A stretch of 64,000 bases of DNA from Formivibrio sp. Its GTDB lineage: Bacteria; Pseudomonadota; Gammaproteobacteria; Burkholderiales; Chitinibacteraceae. The DNA is taken from the NCBI GenBank assembly GCA_031291275.1, contig JARLJJ010000633.1, positions 1 to 64,000 of the forward strand. The letters run 5' to 3'. A model generated the notes under the pieces. The model was not told where the DNA came from. It did not search any database and saw nothing but the letters and a program-made list of their open reading frames with translations. This document shows, piece by piece, positions 51,777 to 59,966 of this stretch (positions are counted from its first letter, which is position 1; each line of letters begins with the position of its first letter). Both the position numbers and the translations under genes were made by a program.

Positions 51777-54070
51777 TGGGTGGCGGCGGATCATCTGTTC
51801 AAACCACTGCGCCCACGCCGCTGACTGGCGTATCGATCCAGACCAGCGCCAATGGCCTGCCAATTGCTTTGGTCTATGGCACGACGCGCGTCACGCCGAA
51901 TCTGATGGGGTATTGGGATTTCACTGCGATTCCACAGACCAGCTCCCAAACTTCTGGCAGCAAAGGTGGTGGCGGTGGGTCGCCCAGCGTATCGGGCTAT
52001 ACCTACACGGCAAGCTTCCAGTTTGCGCTGTGCGAAGGCCCGATTACCGGCATCACCAATGCTTGGATCGACAAGACGCAAGAAAACCCAAGCGCGCTGT
52101 TTTCGTTATTTCTTGGCACGTACCCACAAGCAGCTTGGTCCTATTTGACCAGCAACCATCCGGGCGAGGATTTGGGCTACCCCGGCATCGCTTATGCGGC
52201 GGCGGCGGGTTATGACCTGGGCACCAGCGCGAACCTGCCGAATCACAATTTTGAAGTACAGGGCAAGTTCCTGCTTGGCGGTGGTGTGCTCGATGCTGAC
52301 CCTAAGGACATCATCACTGACTTGCTGACCAATCCGGCAACTGGCGTGCCGAATGCGCCAGCGCTGGGTGATCTGACTCAGTACAGCAAATACTGCAAGG
52401 CATCTGGACTGCTGCTGTCGCCGTGCTACGACACGCAAACCGCCGCAGCATCGATGCTGACCGACTTGTTTCAGCTGACCAATACCGGTGTGTATTTCAG
52501 CGAGGGCGTGCTGAAGGCCGTTCCTTATGGCGATGAGACGATCAGCAACGGCGTGACCTACACGCCCGTCCTGACACCGATTGGTAACCTTGGCGATGAT
52601 GATTTTCTGTCCGATGGCTCGTCCGATCCGATCACGGTAAAGCGTAACGCCATCGCGACAACCGTTAACACGTCGGCTGATGCTTGCAATCAGGTCACGC
52701 TTGAGTTTTTGAATCGGGCGAATGCTTACATCGCGGAAACGGTCACCGTACAGGACCAGGTATCAATCGATACCTACGGTCTGCGCCCGATGAGCACCAT
52801 CACGGCGCACCAGATAGCGGATGCGAATGTGGCGCAAGCGGCAGCAATGCTGATCCTGCAGCGCTCGATTGCCATCCGGGCAACGTATGAATTTCGGCTC
52901 GGCTGGCAGTGGTGCTATCTCGAACCAACCGATCTGATCACGATTACCGATACCGTGCTCGGCCTCAATCTCTACCCGGTGCGCATCCTCTCAATCGAAG
53001 AGGATGAATACGGCACGCTAACTATCTCGGCAGAAGATGCGCCGGCAGGCGTGGCATCGCATGTGGTGGGCAATGTGCCGCAAAACGGCGGCTATAGCGC
53101 CGACTACAACGCGGCGGCGGGCAGCGTATCGGCGGTGTGCATTTTCGAGCCACCGTTTGCGCTGGCGTCCGGTACCGGACTGGAAGTATGGGCGGGCGTA
53201 TCCGGACCGGTCGACTCTGGCATTTGGGGCGGCGCGAATGTCTGGGTCAGCTATGACGGTACAACCTACCAGCTTCTAACCACGATCAACGGCCCGGCGC
53301 GCGTCGGCCACCTTGCCGGCATGATCTCGCCGACCAGTACTGGGCCTCTTGCGGTGCAGTTGGACGGGCAGGGCGGACAACTGCTTGCGGCATCGGCGGC
53401 TGATGCGGCGGCGCTGCACTCGCTGTTCTATGTTGGCGGCGCAAGCCCCGAATTCATGGCCTACCAGGGGGCGACCCTGACCGGTGCGAATGCCTACAAC
53501 CTAAGCAGCCTAGTGCGCGGTGCGTACGGCAGCGCTGAGGCGGCGCATTACGCTGATGACCCGTTTGTGCGCGTGGACGACTCGCTGGCCAAGTCGGGCA
53601 GCCTGGCGCTTTCGTTGATCGGCAGCACGATTCACTTCAAGTTCCAGAGCTTCAACATCTGGGGCGGCGGACTGGAAGACCTATCTACGCTCACTGCGTA
53701 CACCTACACAGTCAGCGGTGAGCAGGCGACTGGCAATGCGGTTTCCGGATTGACCGCTACCGCCGTTTCTGGATCAAGCGTACTGACGACGCTTACGTGG
53801 GATGCTGACCCAAGCGCTGATCATTATGTGGTCGACCAAAGCGGCGATGGGGTGACTTGGCAGCGTACCGGTGAAACAAAGGCGACAACCTGGGCAGATT
53901 CGGCGCTTTACGGAGTATCAACCCGCTTCCGTGTGGCCTCTGTCCGTGCCCTTGCAAGTTCTTGGAGTAGTTCTGCCTTCTTGAATATTGGCTATACGGG
54001 AATGTGGAACAGTAATGGATCAACCTTGATGTGGAATGCCAATTCTGCAACGCATATGTGGAGTTCTTAA
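51776..54070 (+). CDS. Tail tip/central fibre protein (gpJ-like)
   Basis: 764 aa. Opens with Gly/Ser-rich GGGGSSVQTTAPTPLTGVSIQTSANGLPIALVYGTTRV, then a tail-hub body with DILTDLLTNPATGV-like segment (IITDLLTNPATGVPNAP) typical of phage tail/GTA tip proteins, FnIII-like domain near 650-740 and repeated MWNSNGS/MWNANS/MWSS units at the C terminus. It is the host-recognition protein at the tip. Next gene follows at once. Confidence 0.88.
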   Translation: MGGGGSSVQTTAPTPLTGVSIQTSANGLPIALVYGTTRVTPNLMGYWDFTAIPQTSSQTSGSKGGGGGSPSVSGYTYTASFQFALCEGPITGITNAWIDKTQENPSALFSLFLGTYPQAAWSYLTSNHPGEDLGYPGIAYAAAAGYDLGTSANLPNHNFEVQGKFLLGGGVLDADPKDIITDLLTNPATGVPNAPALGDLTQYSKYCKASGLLLSPCYDTQTAAASMLTDLFQLTNTGVYFSEGVLKAVPYGDETISNGVTYTPVLTPIGNLGDDDFLSDGSSDPITVKRNAIATTVNTSADACNQVTLEFLNRANAYIAETVTVQDQVSIDTYGLRPMSTITAHQIADANVAQAAAMLILQRSIAIRATYEFRLGWQWCYLEPTDLITITDTVLGLNLYPVRILSIEEDEYGTLTISAEDAPAGVASHVVGNVPQNGGYSADYNAAAGSVSAVCIFEPPFALASGTGLEVWAGVSGPVDSGIWGGANVWVSYDGTTYQLLTTINGPARVGHLAGMISPTSTGPLAVQLDGQGGQLLAASAADAAALHSLFYVGGASPEFMAYQGATLTGANAYNLSSLVRGAYGSAEAAHYADDPFVRVDDSLAKSGSLALSLIGSTIHFKFQSFNIWGGGLEDLSTLTAYTYTVSGEQATGNAVSGLTATAVSGSSVLTTLTWDADPSADHYVVDQSGDGVTWQRTGETKATTWADSALYGVSTRFRVASVRALASSWSSSAFLNIGYTGMWNSNGSTLMWNANSATHMWSS

Positions 54071-54961
54071 ATGACAGCAACCGCACTTCCCGCAGCCTCT
54101 GTGGCGACAAATAGTTCTGCTACCGAGGCTGATGTAAAAAACTGGCTGAATAGTCTTCATGATTATTTGGCTGGTCTGCTCGGAACTACTGGCGTGGCAG
54201 CTGATGCGCTGGCTGCTCTGGGGCTTGCCGGATCAATCGTTTCTACATTTAATGGCCGAACAGGTGCTGTGTCACTTAGCGGCACAGATGTGAGTAATGC
54301 ACTTGGGTACACACCAGCAAATAATGTAGCCCATGCTTGTACTAGCGTAACGACACATACCACTATAGACGGTGGCGGCGGGGTATCCACGTATTGGGAT
54401 TTTAATTGGGCAAATGGTGGTGGAACTACGTCGCTTCTCTTTAATTATTCAGCGCCTTCAGTCGGCGGGAGTTGTATCCACCCGCACAGCCTCGTCCTTG
54501 TTGAGAATGGAAGCTACAAATTTGCAATGGACATCCGCCCCGGCGATTGGATTAAGACAAATACAGGCCAATCCAAGGTGCTGGGGATCTGGCAATCGAC
54601 ACTCGGGGATCGGCCTATGTATTCCATCAACGGGATGGGCGCCATTACATCGGATCACCCAATAAGCACGATTGCTGGATGGGCAGCAATCGACCCCGCC
54701 GCCTATGAATTGGGCAATGTTGGAAAAATACGGCCAGTGAAAACGCGAGCCGGGATGGTCGATGTATTCAGTGGAACTATACCAGCGGAGGAAGTGATGC
54801 AACTGCAGGTGGGGGATACTGTGGTCACAGAGCACGGCAATATTATTGTGGAAACCATCACGCCATTTTCATTTAACCAACAGTATCAGCCTGTCTTGTC
54901 TTTGGCGTTGGAATCCGGTGATTACTTCTTCGCGGATGGGATTGCCGTTTCCAAGCTGTAA
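54071..54961 (+). CDS. Tail-tip-linked protein with C-terminal Hint domain
   Basis: 296 aa. The N-terminal 130 residues have the collar-like motif STFNGRTGAVSLSGTDVSNALGYTPAN common in phage tail fibres. From Cys135 (GGSCIHPHS) to the end a Hint (Hedgehog/intein) fold is visible: LVLVENGSYKFAMDIRPGDWIKT, the block-B-like AITSDHPIST, and FADGIAVSKL at the end. Cys135 could attack the preceding bond and cut or modify the N-part. There is no C-extein and no terminal Asn, so trans-splicing is unlikely; attachment of the fibre to a nucleophile is possible. Confidence 0.75.
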   Translation: MTATALPAASVATNSSATEADVKNWLNSLHDYLAGLLGTTGVAADALAALGLAGSIVSTFNGRTGAVSLSGTDVSNALGYTPANNVAHACTSVTTHTTIDGGGGVSTYWDFNWANGGGTTSLLFNYSAPSVGGSCIHPHSLVLVENGSYKFAMDIRPGDWIKTNTGQSKVLGIWQSTLGDRPMYSINGMGAITSDHPISTIAGWAAIDPAAYELGNVGKIRPVKTRAGMVDVFSGTIPAEEVMQLQVGDTVVTEHGNIIVETITPFSFNQQYQPVLSLALESGDYFFADGIAVSKL

Positions 54962-54983
54962 TAAATATTAAAACTGACCACAC

Positions 54984-55007
54984 AGCCACCTTTGGGTGGT
55001 TTTTTTA
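54984..55007 (+). terminator. Terminator after the Hint-domain gene
   Basis: AGCCACC-TTTG-GGTGGTT followed by TTTTT. Confidence 0.75.
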
Positions 55008-55019
55008 TGGGCGGAAAAA

Positions 55020-56351
55020 ATGAGTACTTACAAAGACGGTCAAGCACTGAGTGCGGACGACATGAACGCAATTATGGCGGCAAGGGATACCGCGCTCGCA
55101 TATTTTCCAACAGCACAAGCATTCGCAACTGCTTCCGAGCAAGCCGCAGTAGCTTCCACATCAGCAACAACAGCAAGTAATGCGGCTGGGGCTGCCGCTG
55201 TTAGTGCCTCTAGTGCAGCTAGCAGCTCCTCTGCAGCGGCTAATTCTGCTGCAGCAGCAAGCGCTATTGTTGTTGGTGACCCCGCAGCACTAAGAACTGC
55301 TATTGGTGCGCTTGCAAGCGTAAATCCTAGCAGCAGTGGGGCGTGGAACCACGACGGACCAGCGGTTCTAAATAACGCTGGGTCGGCACTAAATGTCTAT
55401 CGACCTGCCGGTGGGGATGGTGCGGGAACAGGCCCGTTTATTGCTGTTGGTATTCCAGGGCAATATAAATCAGGGCTGCTTCAACTATCCGCAGGAAACC
55501 ACCTAGATTTTTACACGGGTAATGGCTCTAGCGCCTACGTGTTGGGCCTGAGGCTGACCACGGAGCAGCGGTTGCTGGTTAACACCACGATAGACGACGG
55601 AGTAAACATAGCGCAGTTCGCCGGTCCGGTTGGCATTAACACAGGGGGGGTCGCGACACTTACTCTGGGTAATGCCGGTAATTATGGTGTCATAGCGTCC
55701 GGTGGGTACGCTGCCGCCATCTACCTAAATGGTGCTGCGCGCGGAGGCGCAGCAGGTACGGGTACAGCGGATGGTGCGATGGTGTTTGCCACCAATGAAA
55801 CGGTTCGTTTTAGCAACGCGTCTGTCAACGTGGATAAGTTGACGCTAGATACCTCCGGCAACCTGCTGGTGGGAGCGACGAGCACGTATGGTATTGGCGT
55901 AACCATAAAACCTACGGGGGAAATTTCCTCAACCTATTCTGGCACCTCGGGCAATCATTGTTTGTTCTTAAACAATAACAGCACCGTAGGCTCAATCGCA
56001 TCAAGCGGTTCGTCTACTTACTACAACACCTCATCCGATTACCGCCTCAAAACCAACGTCCAGCCGATGCAGGGCGCACTGGCAACCGTCGCCCAACTTC
56101 GTCCCGTCACCTACAATTGGCTGGCAGATAACTCAACCGGGCATGGTTTCATCGCCCATGAACTGCAAGTCGTGGTGCCGGAATGTGTGACAGGCGCGAA
56201 GGATGCCGTGGGTGCAGACGGCAAGCCGGTGTATCAGGGCATTGATACCTCGTTCCTCGTCGGTGTACTCACCGCCGCAATTCAGGAGTTGAGCACTAAG
56301 CTCGACGCCGCGAATGACCGTATCGCCAAACTCGAAGGAGTCGCAGCATGA
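55020..56351 (+). CDS. Tail fibre with S74 intramolecular chaperone
   Basis: 443 aa from the ATG at 55020. An Ala/Ser-rich coiled coil (about 30-85) is followed by beta-repeat fibre sequence (LTLGNAGNYGVIASGGYAAAIYLNGAARG) and the C-terminal peptidase S74 domain starting at about residue 338 (SSDYRLKTNVQP, the Ser-Asp cleavage site) with RPVTYNWL and GFIAHELQ motifs and a final coiled coil. The chaperone trimerises the fibre and then cuts itself off. Likely a receptor-binding side or tip fibre. Confidence 0.9.
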   Translation: MSTYKDGQALSADDMNAIMAARDTALAYFPTAQAFATASEQAAVASTSATTASNAAGAAAVSASSAASSSSAAANSAAAASAIVVGDPAALRTAIGALASVNPSSSGAWNHDGPAVLNNAGSALNVYRPAGGDGAGTGPFIAVGIPGQYKSGLLQLSAGNHLDFYTGNGSSAYVLGLRLTTEQRLLVNTTIDDGVNIAQFAGPVGINTGGVATLTLGNAGNYGVIASGGYAAAIYLNGAARGGAAGTGTADGAMVFATNETVRFSNASVNVDKLTLDTSGNLLVGATSTYGIGVTIKPTGEISSTYSGTSGNHCLFLNNNSTVGSIASSGSSTYYNTSSDYRLKTNVQPMQGALATVAQLRPVTYNWLADNSTGHGFIAHELQVVVPECVTGAKDAVGADGKPVYQGIDTSFLVGVLTAAIQELSTKLDAANDRIAKLEGVAA

Positions 56352-56632
56352 CCCAATGGATAAACCCCTTAGATCGCGTACCTCAAATCCCACAGGACTG
56401 GGCCAACCATATCAGCCAAGGCGGTCTGTGGTCATGCCTCGTACTAGCCATCCTCGCAATCTGGCTACCCGTTCACGAAGCGGCGCAGCACGCGCTGATC
56501 GGGATGACCATCGTAGCCGTCGGCAAAAAGGTCGTCGATTACGTCAAGGAGTCCGAGCCGGCATGGATGTGCGTTGGCAAGGCGATCGTCACGATTTTTT
56601 GGCCTTTGAGCCTGTGGCTTATTACTCTCTAA
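56348..56632 (+). CDS. Holin-like membrane protein
   Basis: 94 aa with two or three TM helices (about 28-45, 48-62 weak, 75-93) and a charged N terminus. Size and position before the lysis genes suit a holin of the class II/III type, but no specific family is recognised. Its start overlaps the fibre stop (ATGA). Confidence 0.6.
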   Translation: MTQWINPLDRVPQIPQDWANHISQGGLWSCLVLAILAIWLPVHEAAQHALIGMTIVAVGKKVVDYVKESEPAWMCVGKAIVTIFWPLSLWLITL

Positions 56633-56650
56633 TCACAAGGAAATACTGAA

Positions 56651-56809
56651 ATGACCGAAGCACAATTTAACGCAATGATCGCGTCCTATCAGCGCCAGAT
56701 CGCCCAAGGCGCGGCTGCCATCGCACAGCTTGAAGGTGTGGTAGCAGGACTGCAAGCCGAACTGGCCGCAGCCAAGGGAGCCGTCGATCCAGTCAATGAG
56801 GCACAATAA
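56651..56809 (+). CDS. 52-residue coiled-coil peptide
   Basis: MTEAQFNAMIASYQRQIAQG then an Ala/Gln/Leu-rich helix ending PVNEAQ. CACAAGGAAATACTGAA precedes the ATG. Its TAA overlaps the next ATG by one base. Heptad-like leucines suggest a short coiled coil; function unknown. Confidence 0.7.
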   Translation: MTEAQFNAMIASYQRQIAQGAAAIAQLEGVVAGLQAELAAAKGAVDPVNEAQ

Positions 56810-57066
56810 TGGCTATCGTAACCCCGCTCAACTATCGCGGCATTGATCTGCCTGCTGCCTATATCCGCGTCAACCGGGTATTCGGGGGCAAGCGCGAAGG
56901 CTGGAATTCCGTTGTCGGTATTTACGCCAATCAAGCCGCGGCTGCTGATCAAGCACCGCTGGAAGAATTTAACCAAGCCGCGGCATATTCTCCTGACAAT
57001 CTGAACGCGATTGATCTGGTGTACCTGGCGCTGAAAGTGACATACCCGGCAGCGACAGACTGCTGA
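56809..57066 (+). CDS. Hypothetical late protein
   Basis: 85 aa: AIVTPLNYRGIDLPAAYIRVNRVFGGKREGWNSVVGIYANQAAA and a helical end. This type is often found next to tail-fibre and holin genes in proteobacterial prophages, with unknown role. A terminator follows. Confidence 0.72.
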   Translation: MAIVTPLNYRGIDLPAAYIRVNRVFGGKREGWNSVVGIYANQAAAADQAPLEEFNQAAAYSPDNLNAIDLVYLALKVTYPAATDC

Positions 57067-57094
57067 AACACCTTTCCCCATTTGATGTGTTGCG

Positions 57095-57116
57095 CCGCCC
57101 GTGAGGCGGTTTTTTT
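57095..57116 (+). terminator. Terminator before the lysis genes
   Basis: CCGCC-CGTGA-GGCGG followed by seven Ts. Confidence 0.85.
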
Positions 57117-57135
57117 ACGCCTAAAAGGAGGCGCT

Positions 57136-57372
57136 GTGCCAAATCCAAATGACAACGAAAACTGCAGTAATCGTGATTCCTGCCCAATGCTTGATGCTGA
57201 GACGATCGAAAACATTGCCGAGAAAGCTGCCGATCGGGCTATCGAGAAGATGACCGCGCAGGTCTATCAGGATATTGGGCGAGGAATCGTTTCCAAGCTT
57301 TTCTGGCTATGCGGCGTGGTGCTGGTGGGCCTCGCTTTCTGGCTGGCATCTAAAGGAGCAATCAAACCATGA
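57136..57372 (+). CDS. Small membrane protein of the lysis region
   Basis: 78 aa from the GTG at 57136, chosen because AAAAGGAGG lies 7 nt upstream; earlier ATGs run through the terminator. Hydrophilic N-terminal half (AEKAADRAIEKMTAQVYQDIG) and one C-terminal TM helix (KLFWLCGVVLVGLAFWLAS). It could be a type III holin or antiholin. Stop overlaps the next start. Confidence 0.65.
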   Translation: MPNPNDNENCSNRDSCPMLDAETIENIAEKAADRAIEKMTAQVYQDIGRGIVSKLFWLCGVVLVGLAFWLASKGAIKP

Positions 57373-57692
57373 AATTCCCTATTGTTATTCGCCGCGATTT
57401 CTCGCGGCTTTTTTATCCTCTGCTGATCTGCATCGTATTTTTTGCGATTGCGGCATGGCTGCCGCGCTGGCTTGGTATTCCGGAGTTGGCGCCCGGCATG
57501 ATGTGGGTGTCGTTGGCTTTTGTGGCGCTCTCTTTTGCGCACATCGGCCGCCGGGTGCTGTTCAAGGTTGATCTGCATGTGCTCATCGATGAGGCCCGAA
57601 AAAGCCCTGCCGGCGCAGGCCTGTGTGTGCTGGGCATCTGCATTGTGCTTGCCGTGCTGATTCCAACCTTTGCCCTGCTTTTTTCTCGGTAG
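57369..57692 (+). CDS. Putative holin, three-TM membrane protein
   Basis: 107 aa with TM helices at about 13-33, 43-60 and 84-104. The topology and its place just before the endolysin gene fit a class I holin that times lysis, but the assignment is by position. It is encoded ATGA-coupled to the preceding small membrane protein. Confidence 0.65.
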   Translation: MKFPIVIRRDFSRLFYPLLICIVFFAIAAWLPRWLGIPELAPGMMWVSLAFVALSFAHIGRRVLFKVDLHVLIDEARKSPAGAGLCVLGICIVLAVLIPTFALLFSR

Positions 57693-57699
57693 CGCCGCC

Positions 57700-58341
57700 A
57701 TGCGCTGGATCCTTCTTTTACTGCTCCCCGTGTGGGCATACGCAACCAATACAACGGTCGAGCGTGCGCGGCCTTATTTGCCAGTGCTGGCATCTATCGC
57801 CGCCGAGTTGACCCCGCAGGTTCAACCTGCAACGACCTACGCGGGCCAGATCGAGCAGGAGAGCCGCTGGAAAGTGCGCGCTGAGCTCAAGACCGACCGC
57901 GAGTACGGGTTTGGTCTTAGCCAGTGCACGGTGACCAAGCGCTTCAACTGCTTCGACGAAATGCGCCAATCAGGCGACAAGACGCTGGCTCGTTGGCAGT
58001 GGGCTGATCGTTTCGATCCTGCCATGAACATGCGCGTGATCGTACTCAAGGATAAGCAGTGTCTGCGCTACGCCGGCGGCGCGACCGGCTCCGACCGTAA
58101 CGCCATGATGCTGGCCTGTTACAACGGCGGCGGCGGAGGTCTGGTAAGTGACAAAGCTATTTGTCGGGCCAAGTCTGGATGTGATCCGGGCCGGTGGTGG
58201 GGCAATGTCGCGACAACCAGCAATAAATCGCGGGTGAAGTGGCAGGGCTACGGCCAGAGCGCATTCGATATCAACCGGCAGTACCCGGACAACATCATCT
58301 GGAAGTTCGCGCCGAAGTACACGAATTACATGAAGCAATGA
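57700..58341 (+). CDS. Exported endolysin, lytic transglycosylase-like
   Basis: 213 aa from the ATG at 57700 (MRWILLLLLPVWAYA, signal peptide or SAR-type anchor). SLT-like domain with catalytic Glu in AGQIEQESRW and the following REYGFGLSQCT; NAMMLACYNGGGG matches the GYNxG motif of soluble lytic transglycosylases. It would cleave the glycan strand at lysis. The Sec signal suggests export independent of a large-hole holin (pinholin type possible). Confidence 0.85.
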   Translation: MRWILLLLLPVWAYATNTTVERARPYLPVLASIAAELTPQVQPATTYAGQIEQESRWKVRAELKTDREYGFGLSQCTVTKRFNCFDEMRQSGDKTLARWQWADRFDPAMNMRVIVLKDKQCLRYAGGATGSDRNAMMLACYNGGGGGLVSDKAICRAKSGCDPGRWWGNVATTSNKSRVKWQGYGQSAFDINRQYPDNIIWKFAPKYTNYMKQ

Positions 58342-58352
58342 GGAGTATCGAT

Positions 58353-58853
58353 ATGGGGAAATTAATTGGCGCTATCACCGGCAATCCAATGATCTTGCTG
58401 TGGATCGCAATCGGCGCTTTTGCTCTGGGTCTGGCAACTGGCGGAGGCGGTGCTTGGTGGATTCAGGGATTGCGCCTGGGTGCTGTCAAGGCTGAATACG
58501 CAGGCTTTGTCGCAACCACCAAGGCGCAAGGTGAGGCTGCACAAAAATTAGCGGATGCCGAACGTAAACGTAACAAACAACTCAAGGATGATTCCGATGC
58601 GACATATCAAACTACTATTGATCAGCTTAAGTCTGATGCTCAGCGCTTGCGCAACGCCCGTGCCTCAAGCCGTTACGTGCCCGCCGCAAGCCCCACGTCC
58701 AGCCGTCCTGACCTCGCCTGTTTCGACCGGGCCGACCTTGAGCGATCGATACAACAACTCGATGCTGAAGTTCAAAGCCTCATTGACTACGGCGACGAGG
58801 GAATTGCCGGGCTCAACATCGGACGCAAGTGGTCCGCAAGCCTTGATCAGTAA
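58353..58853 (+). CDS. Rz-like i-spanin
   Basis: 166 aa. One N-terminal TM helix (about 13-33) then a long coiled coil (EYAGFVATTKAQGEAAQKLADAERKRNKQLKDD) and a periplasmic C-terminal half. Start at 58353 has GAGGAG upstream. It fuses inner and outer membranes together with the lipoprotein encoded inside it in another frame. Confidence 0.82.
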   Translation: MGKLIGAITGNPMILLWIAIGAFALGLATGGGGAWWIQGLRLGAVKAEYAGFVATTKAQGEAAQKLADAERKRNKQLKDDSDATYQTTIDQLKSDAQRLRNARASSRYVPAASPTSSRPDLACFDRADLERSIQQLDAEVQSLIDYGDEGIAGLNIGRKWSASLDQ

Positions 58854-58857
58854 GTGA
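58597..58857 (+). CDS. Rz1-like o-spanin lipoprotein, nested in Rz
   Basis: 86 aa in the +1 frame inside the Rz gene. MRHIKLLLISLSLMLSACAT: signal peptide with lipobox LSAC (Cys18). Pro-rich mature part (PVPQAVTCPPQAPRPAV) as in lambda Rz1. AAGGA lies 8 nt before the ATG. It is anchored in the outer membrane and pairs with Rz. Its stop is four bases past that of Rz. Confidence 0.85.
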   Translation: MRHIKLLLISLSLMLSACATPVPQAVTCPPQAPRPAVLTSPVSTGPTLSDRYNNSMLKFKASLTTATRELPGSTSDASGPQALISK

Positions 58858-58940
58858 TATCGCTAAAACGATGGAGATAAAGCAAAACTGATCTGGTATG
58901 CTGGTCAGGCTGCAATTACCCTTGGTCCGGTAATCCGGCA

Positions 58941-58968
58941 GCAGGCCCCGGCGAAAGTCGGGGCCTTT
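58941..58968 (+). terminator. Terminator of the lysis operon
   Basis: GCCCCGGC-GAAA-GTCGGGGC (8-bp stem with a G-U pair), followed by CTTT. The 24-bp block starting GCAGG is repeated exactly at 59396-59419. Confidence 0.7.
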
Positions 58969-58975
58969 CCAGTTA

Positions 58976-59158
58976 TCACTGCGCTTCTTCGAGCAAATAT
59001 CCACAAGCATCAGGATTTTGGGCTAACATCAGACGCGCAAACGCCTTTGCTTCAGATAATTTTCTTGGAGTTGGATCGGGAGAGCCGCAGACATTAGCGG
59101 TTATGGGGGTGTCGACCTGAAACATCAGACGTACAAAGTAGAGCTTGTTGTTTTTCAT
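58976..59158 (-). CDS. 60-residue hypothetical protein
   Basis: MKNNKLYFVRLMFQVDTPIT... with a C-terminal helix EAKAFARLMLAQNPDACGYL. TTGGAGTAAAC precedes the ATG at 59158. The frame is open further up to 59272 but without an RBS. It resembles small prophage right-end genes; role unknown. Confidence 0.6.
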   Translation of the reverse strand: MKNNKLYFVRLMFQVDTPITANVCGSPDPTPRKLSEAKAFARLMLAQNPDACGYLLEEAQ

Positions 59159-59178
59159 GTTTACTCCAAACAGTAGGC

Positions 59179-59226
59179 GACCACACCCTGCAAAACATGG
59201 AGAACATCTCCGGTTTTGGTGTGGCC
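59179..59226. other. Nested 48-bp imperfect palindrome
   Basis: Outer arms GACCACACC / GGTGTGGCC, an inner AAAAC / GGTTTT pair and a perfect core GGAGA-ACA-TCTCC. It lies in the 267-bp gap 59159-59425, which otherwise shows no gene. Confidence 0.55.
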
Positions 59227-59395
59227 TCCCGCCTGTTCGGCGGCTAAAAAACACAAGCTGATTGAAAATCAACTTGAGTACAAGCGTAATAAACTTTTGG
59301 TGCCTGTGTCAAATGAATCAATTCGCACTGTATGTTTTACGGCTTTTACTGACGTCTACTTTGGAGGTGATGGAACGGGGGGAAGGCTCGGCACA

Positions 59396-59425
59396 GCAGG
59401 CCCCGGCGAAAGTCGGGGCTTTTCT
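59396..59425 (+). terminator. Second copy of the GAAA-loop terminator
   Basis: The same 24 bp as at 58941-58964, here followed by TTTTC. It separates the gap from the convergent DUF2513 gene. Confidence 0.7.
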
Positions 59426-59839
59426 TCACTGAAACATCTTTGCTAGTACATGAGCACCAATAGTCTTTATTACGTCAAAGGTTAACTCTGCCCCTTTTGA
59501 TTTTGCGGTAGCCTTAATCGTTTCCCACATAGTTGTCGATCGCATCGTATCAAGGAGATCGTGCCCTGCCATGGTCAACCTTGGTCCAGATAAGCCATAA
59601 GAAAAATGCCCGTCCATTCCTCTGGATACATGAACACCTTCCACATACCCATTGTTTATTAGCATTTCTAAATGGCCCGCTATCCGAGATACGTTGGCGG
59701 TATATTCTTTAAGTTGCTGCTCATACTCGTCAGCAGTTTGAGTGCTCCATTTGGGCTCGTCGGGTATATCTTCCAAGACATTTTTTTCATCTTCGATGTC
59801 AGTTAATTGCTTCCGCAGCAAATCCCAATCTCGCTTCAT
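59426..59839 (-). CDS. DUF2513 family protein
   Basis: 137 aa: MKRDWDLLRKQLTDIEDEKN at the start, then a winged-helix-like part (ISRIAGHLEMLINNGYVEG-like) and LTMAGHDLLDTMRSTTMWETIKATAKSKGAELTFDVIKTI at the end, the full DUF2513 pattern. Members are common in prophages and islands near integration ends; they are thought to be DNA-binding, function unproven. It is the last phage gene before attR and reads leftward. Confidence 0.85.
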   Translation of the reverse strand: MKRDWDLLRKQLTDIEDEKNVLEDIPDEPKWSTQTADEYEQQLKEYTANVSRIAGHLEMLINNGYVEGVHVSRGMDGHFSYGLSGPRLTMAGHDLLDTMRSTTMWETIKATAKSKGAELTFDVIKTIGAHVLAKMFQ

Positions 59840-59966
59840 GAATATGGACCCTATGTGGAAAATTTGGGGGAATTTCGATATTGTTCTACTAACTCTGTTT
59901 AGAGTGAATAGTGATGCGTTTTGGAGGATTGCGATTTATAGCTATATAAATCAACGTATTGCAAAT

